Positions 4,079 to 5,377 of a stretch of 5,377 nt of DNA are shown piece after piece. The position numbers and the translations under genes were made by a program. Every line of letters starts with the position of its first letter. Position 1 is the stretch's first letter. The stretch spans positions 1-5,377 of the forward strand of contig JAFNGP010000043.1 in assembly GCA_017885175.1 (NCBI GenBank). Direction: 5' to 3'. The notes below the pieces were generated by a model. The model saw only the letters and a program-made list of their open reading frames with translations. It was not told where the DNA came from and searched no databases. The stretch is from a bacterium (lineage in GTDB: Bacteria > Krumholzibacteriota > Krumholzibacteriia > Krumholzibacteriales > Krumholzibacteriaceae).

Positions 4079-5377
4079 GTGACGAGAATCGCGGGAATCT
4101 GGCGTCTTGCGCCGCTCATCGCGGGGCTTCTCCTCGGCGGGTGCATGAGTGACGTTACGGTTCAGCCGGAAGGCGCGAACCTGCTCTGGAACCGTGTAGC
4201 CTATCCGGCCCGGCAGCGGGTCAATTGCGTCGCGATCGATCCCGAGGGGAGAATCTTCCTCGGAGTTTCCGATTACGAGGAGAGCGAGTTTCTTTCGTTC
4301 GCGCGATACGCGATATACATTTCCTCGGACAACGGCGAAACCTGGGCGAAAAAGCCGTTCGGACCCTTCGACATAACGAGCCTCGCCATCGACTCGGAGG
4401 GGCGCGTCTTCGCCGCGGGATACTACAGCATCAAGCGATCCCCCGACCACGGAGAGAGCTGGGAGACTCTGGACTTCCATCCGGGCTATTCGGGGGAACT
4501 CTTCCCCCTCGTGGATTCCGGCGACAACATCTATATCTGGACAAGCATGAAGGGCATCTACTTCTCCGGCGACCACGGAAACGGCTGGACACAGATCGGC
4601 GATTCGATTCTTGCGGCAGGCGAGCTGACGTCGTTCGCCGTGAACTCGAAGGGCTGCCTCTTCGCAATCGCCGCCGGGAAGCTCTACCGAAGCCGCGACC
4701 GCGGCGGGTCATGGACGGAGCTGCCGAACGTTCCCTCGGGAATGCGCTTTGGACAGCTGGCAATCGATTCCAGCGACCGGATCTTCATCAGCAATCATTC
4801 CGGGTTTTACCGGTCGACCGACGACGGCGAAACCTGGACCGCGCCGGAGCCGCCGGATCATTATGTGGATAGAATCTCGATCGACGGAAGAGACCGGCTC
4901 TACGCCCTGTGCGCCTTAAGCTTGTACGTGTCTGACGACGGCGGCGACAGCTGGGCCTTGATCATGTCCCTCCAGAACTGGCTGAATTACGTCGCTTCGA
5001 ACGCGGCGGGGGATATTTTTGCGGCCGGCACGTGGGGAGTGAGCCGCTCGACCGACGGCGGCGCGAACTGGGAGATGCTCGGCTTCAGCGATTACGAACC
5101 GGTGGATATCGAGGTCGACAGAAACGGATTCTTCTACATCGGCCTCGCCTGCGGCGGCGTCTACCGCTCGATCGACAGTCTCGAAAGCTGGGAGAGATTC
5201 AACAAGGGACTTCCGGACGTCAGGGTGTATTGCCTTGCGAGCGCGAACGAATCGATGCTGATCGCCGGAACCTCGAACGGCATGTATATCTCGCCCAAGG
5301 ATCGGCCGGCCTGGTCGCTCGCCGGGCTCGCGGGCTACGATGCCCAGAGACTGTTCGCATTTACCGGGGACAGCGTC
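4079..5377 (+). CDS. Asp-box (BNR/YCF48/sortilin-like) beta-propeller lipoprotein (partial, C-terminus beyond window)
   Basis: The frame starts at GTG 4079 and is open for 433 codons to the right edge. It begins with a lipoprotein signal: Arg3 and Arg9, hydrophobic core 10-19, and lipobox L-G-G-C with Cys22 lipidated. A TGA at 4013-4015 closes the frame upstream and no other ATG, GTG or TTG lies between, so GTG is the only start that keeps the signal. Asp-boxes (S-x-D-x-G-x-x-W) begin at residues 82, 121, 163, 205, 246, 285 and 324. Degenerate copies lie at 364 (SIDSLESW, Gly lost) and 405 (SPKDRPAW, Asp shifted). Spacing is 38-42 residues, and each box is preceded by an 'A-I-D-S-x-G-R-[IV]-F-[AI]' strand. 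This is the pattern of propellers such as YCF48-like, sialidase BNR and Vps10/sortilin folds. No sialidase catalytic motif (FRIP) is visible, so enzyme activity is unlikely. A surface or periplasmic binding or scaffold role is inference. Confidence 0.9.
   Translation, partial: MTRIAGIWRLAPLIAGLLLGGCMSDVTVQPEGANLLWNRVAYPARQRVNCVAIDPEGRIFLGVSDYEESEFLSFARYAIYISSDNGETWAKKPFGPFDITSLAIDSEGRVFAAGYYSIKRSPDHGESWETLDFHPGYSGELFPLVDSGDNIYIWTSMKGIYFSGDHGNGWTQIGDSILAAGELTSFAVNSKGCLFAIAAGKLYRSRDRGGSWTELPNVPSGMRFGQLAIDSSDRIFISNHSGFYRSTDDGETWTAPEPPDHYVDRISIDGRDRLYALCALSLYVSDDGGDSWALIMSLQNWLNYVASNAAGDIFAAGTWGVSRSTDGGANWEMLGFSDYEPVDIEVDRNGFFYIGLACGGVYRSIDSLESWERFNKGLPDVRVYCLASANESMLIAGTSNGMYISPKDRPAWSLAGLAGYDAQRLFAFTGDSV
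4322..5314 (+). repeat. Array of about nine ~40-residue Asp-box repeats
   Basis: The Trp that closes each box falls at residues 89, 128, 170, 212, 253, 292, 331, 371 and 412 of the lipoprotein. The first seven boxes keep Ser, Asp, Gly and Trp; the last two keep Ser and Trp but lose the Gly. Nine boxes exceed one seven- or eight-bladed ring, so the protein may hold a ten-bladed sortilin-like ring or two propellers, the second running past the window edge. Confidence 0.8.

Noticed and set aside
3006..4082. A 358-codon plus-strand open frame antisense to the barrel gene
   Set aside because: The opposite strand has a signal peptide, amphipathic strands and a terminal Phe, whereas this frame has an irregular Arg/Val/Glu-rich translation without domain features and ends inside the next gene's start.
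4225..4872. A 215-codon plus-strand open frame inside the Asp-box gene
   Set aside because: It is an Arg-rich out-of-frame reading of the Asp-box repeats and lacks any start signal.
1..5377. tRNA, rRNA, CRISPR, insertion sequence or attachment site
   Set aside because: No cloverleaf-like, ribosomal, spacer-repeat or transposase signature was seen; non-coding space is limited to four short gaps of at most about 150 bases.

Overview
The window looks like a GC-rich chromosome segment from a Gram-negative bacterium. Evidence for an outer membrane is a large beta-barrel protein ending in phenylalanine, two lipoprotein signal peptides, and Sec signal peptides on the other large proteins. The first gene repeats a W-x-D-x-R-N-G ... 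D-I-Y-A-Q-R motif, followed by a domain ending in a 'YSVDNL' hinge. I associate this style with secreted proteins of FCB-related and environmental candidate phyla such as Eisenbacteria, Krumholzibacteriota or Latescibacteria. That placement is from memory and tentative; no marker gene is present.

Layout, left to right. (1) Minus strand, 1871 down to the left edge: a secreted protein with eight ~54-residue repeats (probable beta-propeller) and a fibronectin-III-like region, cut by the window edge. (2) 1872-2019: a divergent promoter region. (3) Plus strand, 2020-2559: two small genes in a tight pair, a ~99-residue putative lipoprotein and a 75-residue protein with two membrane spans. (4) Minus strand, 2574-3971: a 465-residue predicted outer membrane beta-barrel, convergent with the small pair across 14 bases. 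(5) 3972-4078: a second divergent promoter region. (6) Plus strand, 4079 to the right edge: a lipoprotein built of about nine Asp-box (S-x-D-x-G-x-x-W) repeats, a YCF48/sortilin-like propeller, probably translated from a leaderless mRNA starting at GTG.

All five genes encode exported or membrane proteins, so this is an envelope or secretome locus with no visible cytoplasmic enzyme. Functional coupling between the genes is not shown. The links that can be seen are the two divergent promoter regions and the translational spacing of the small pair. I found no RNA gene, mobile element, CRISPR array or clear intrinsic terminator, and no strong sign of a radically new system. The most interesting points are the periodic cysteines in the first propeller, the leaderless start with an overlapping divergent promoter near 4050-4080, and the unrecognised small lipoprotein/membrane-protein pair.
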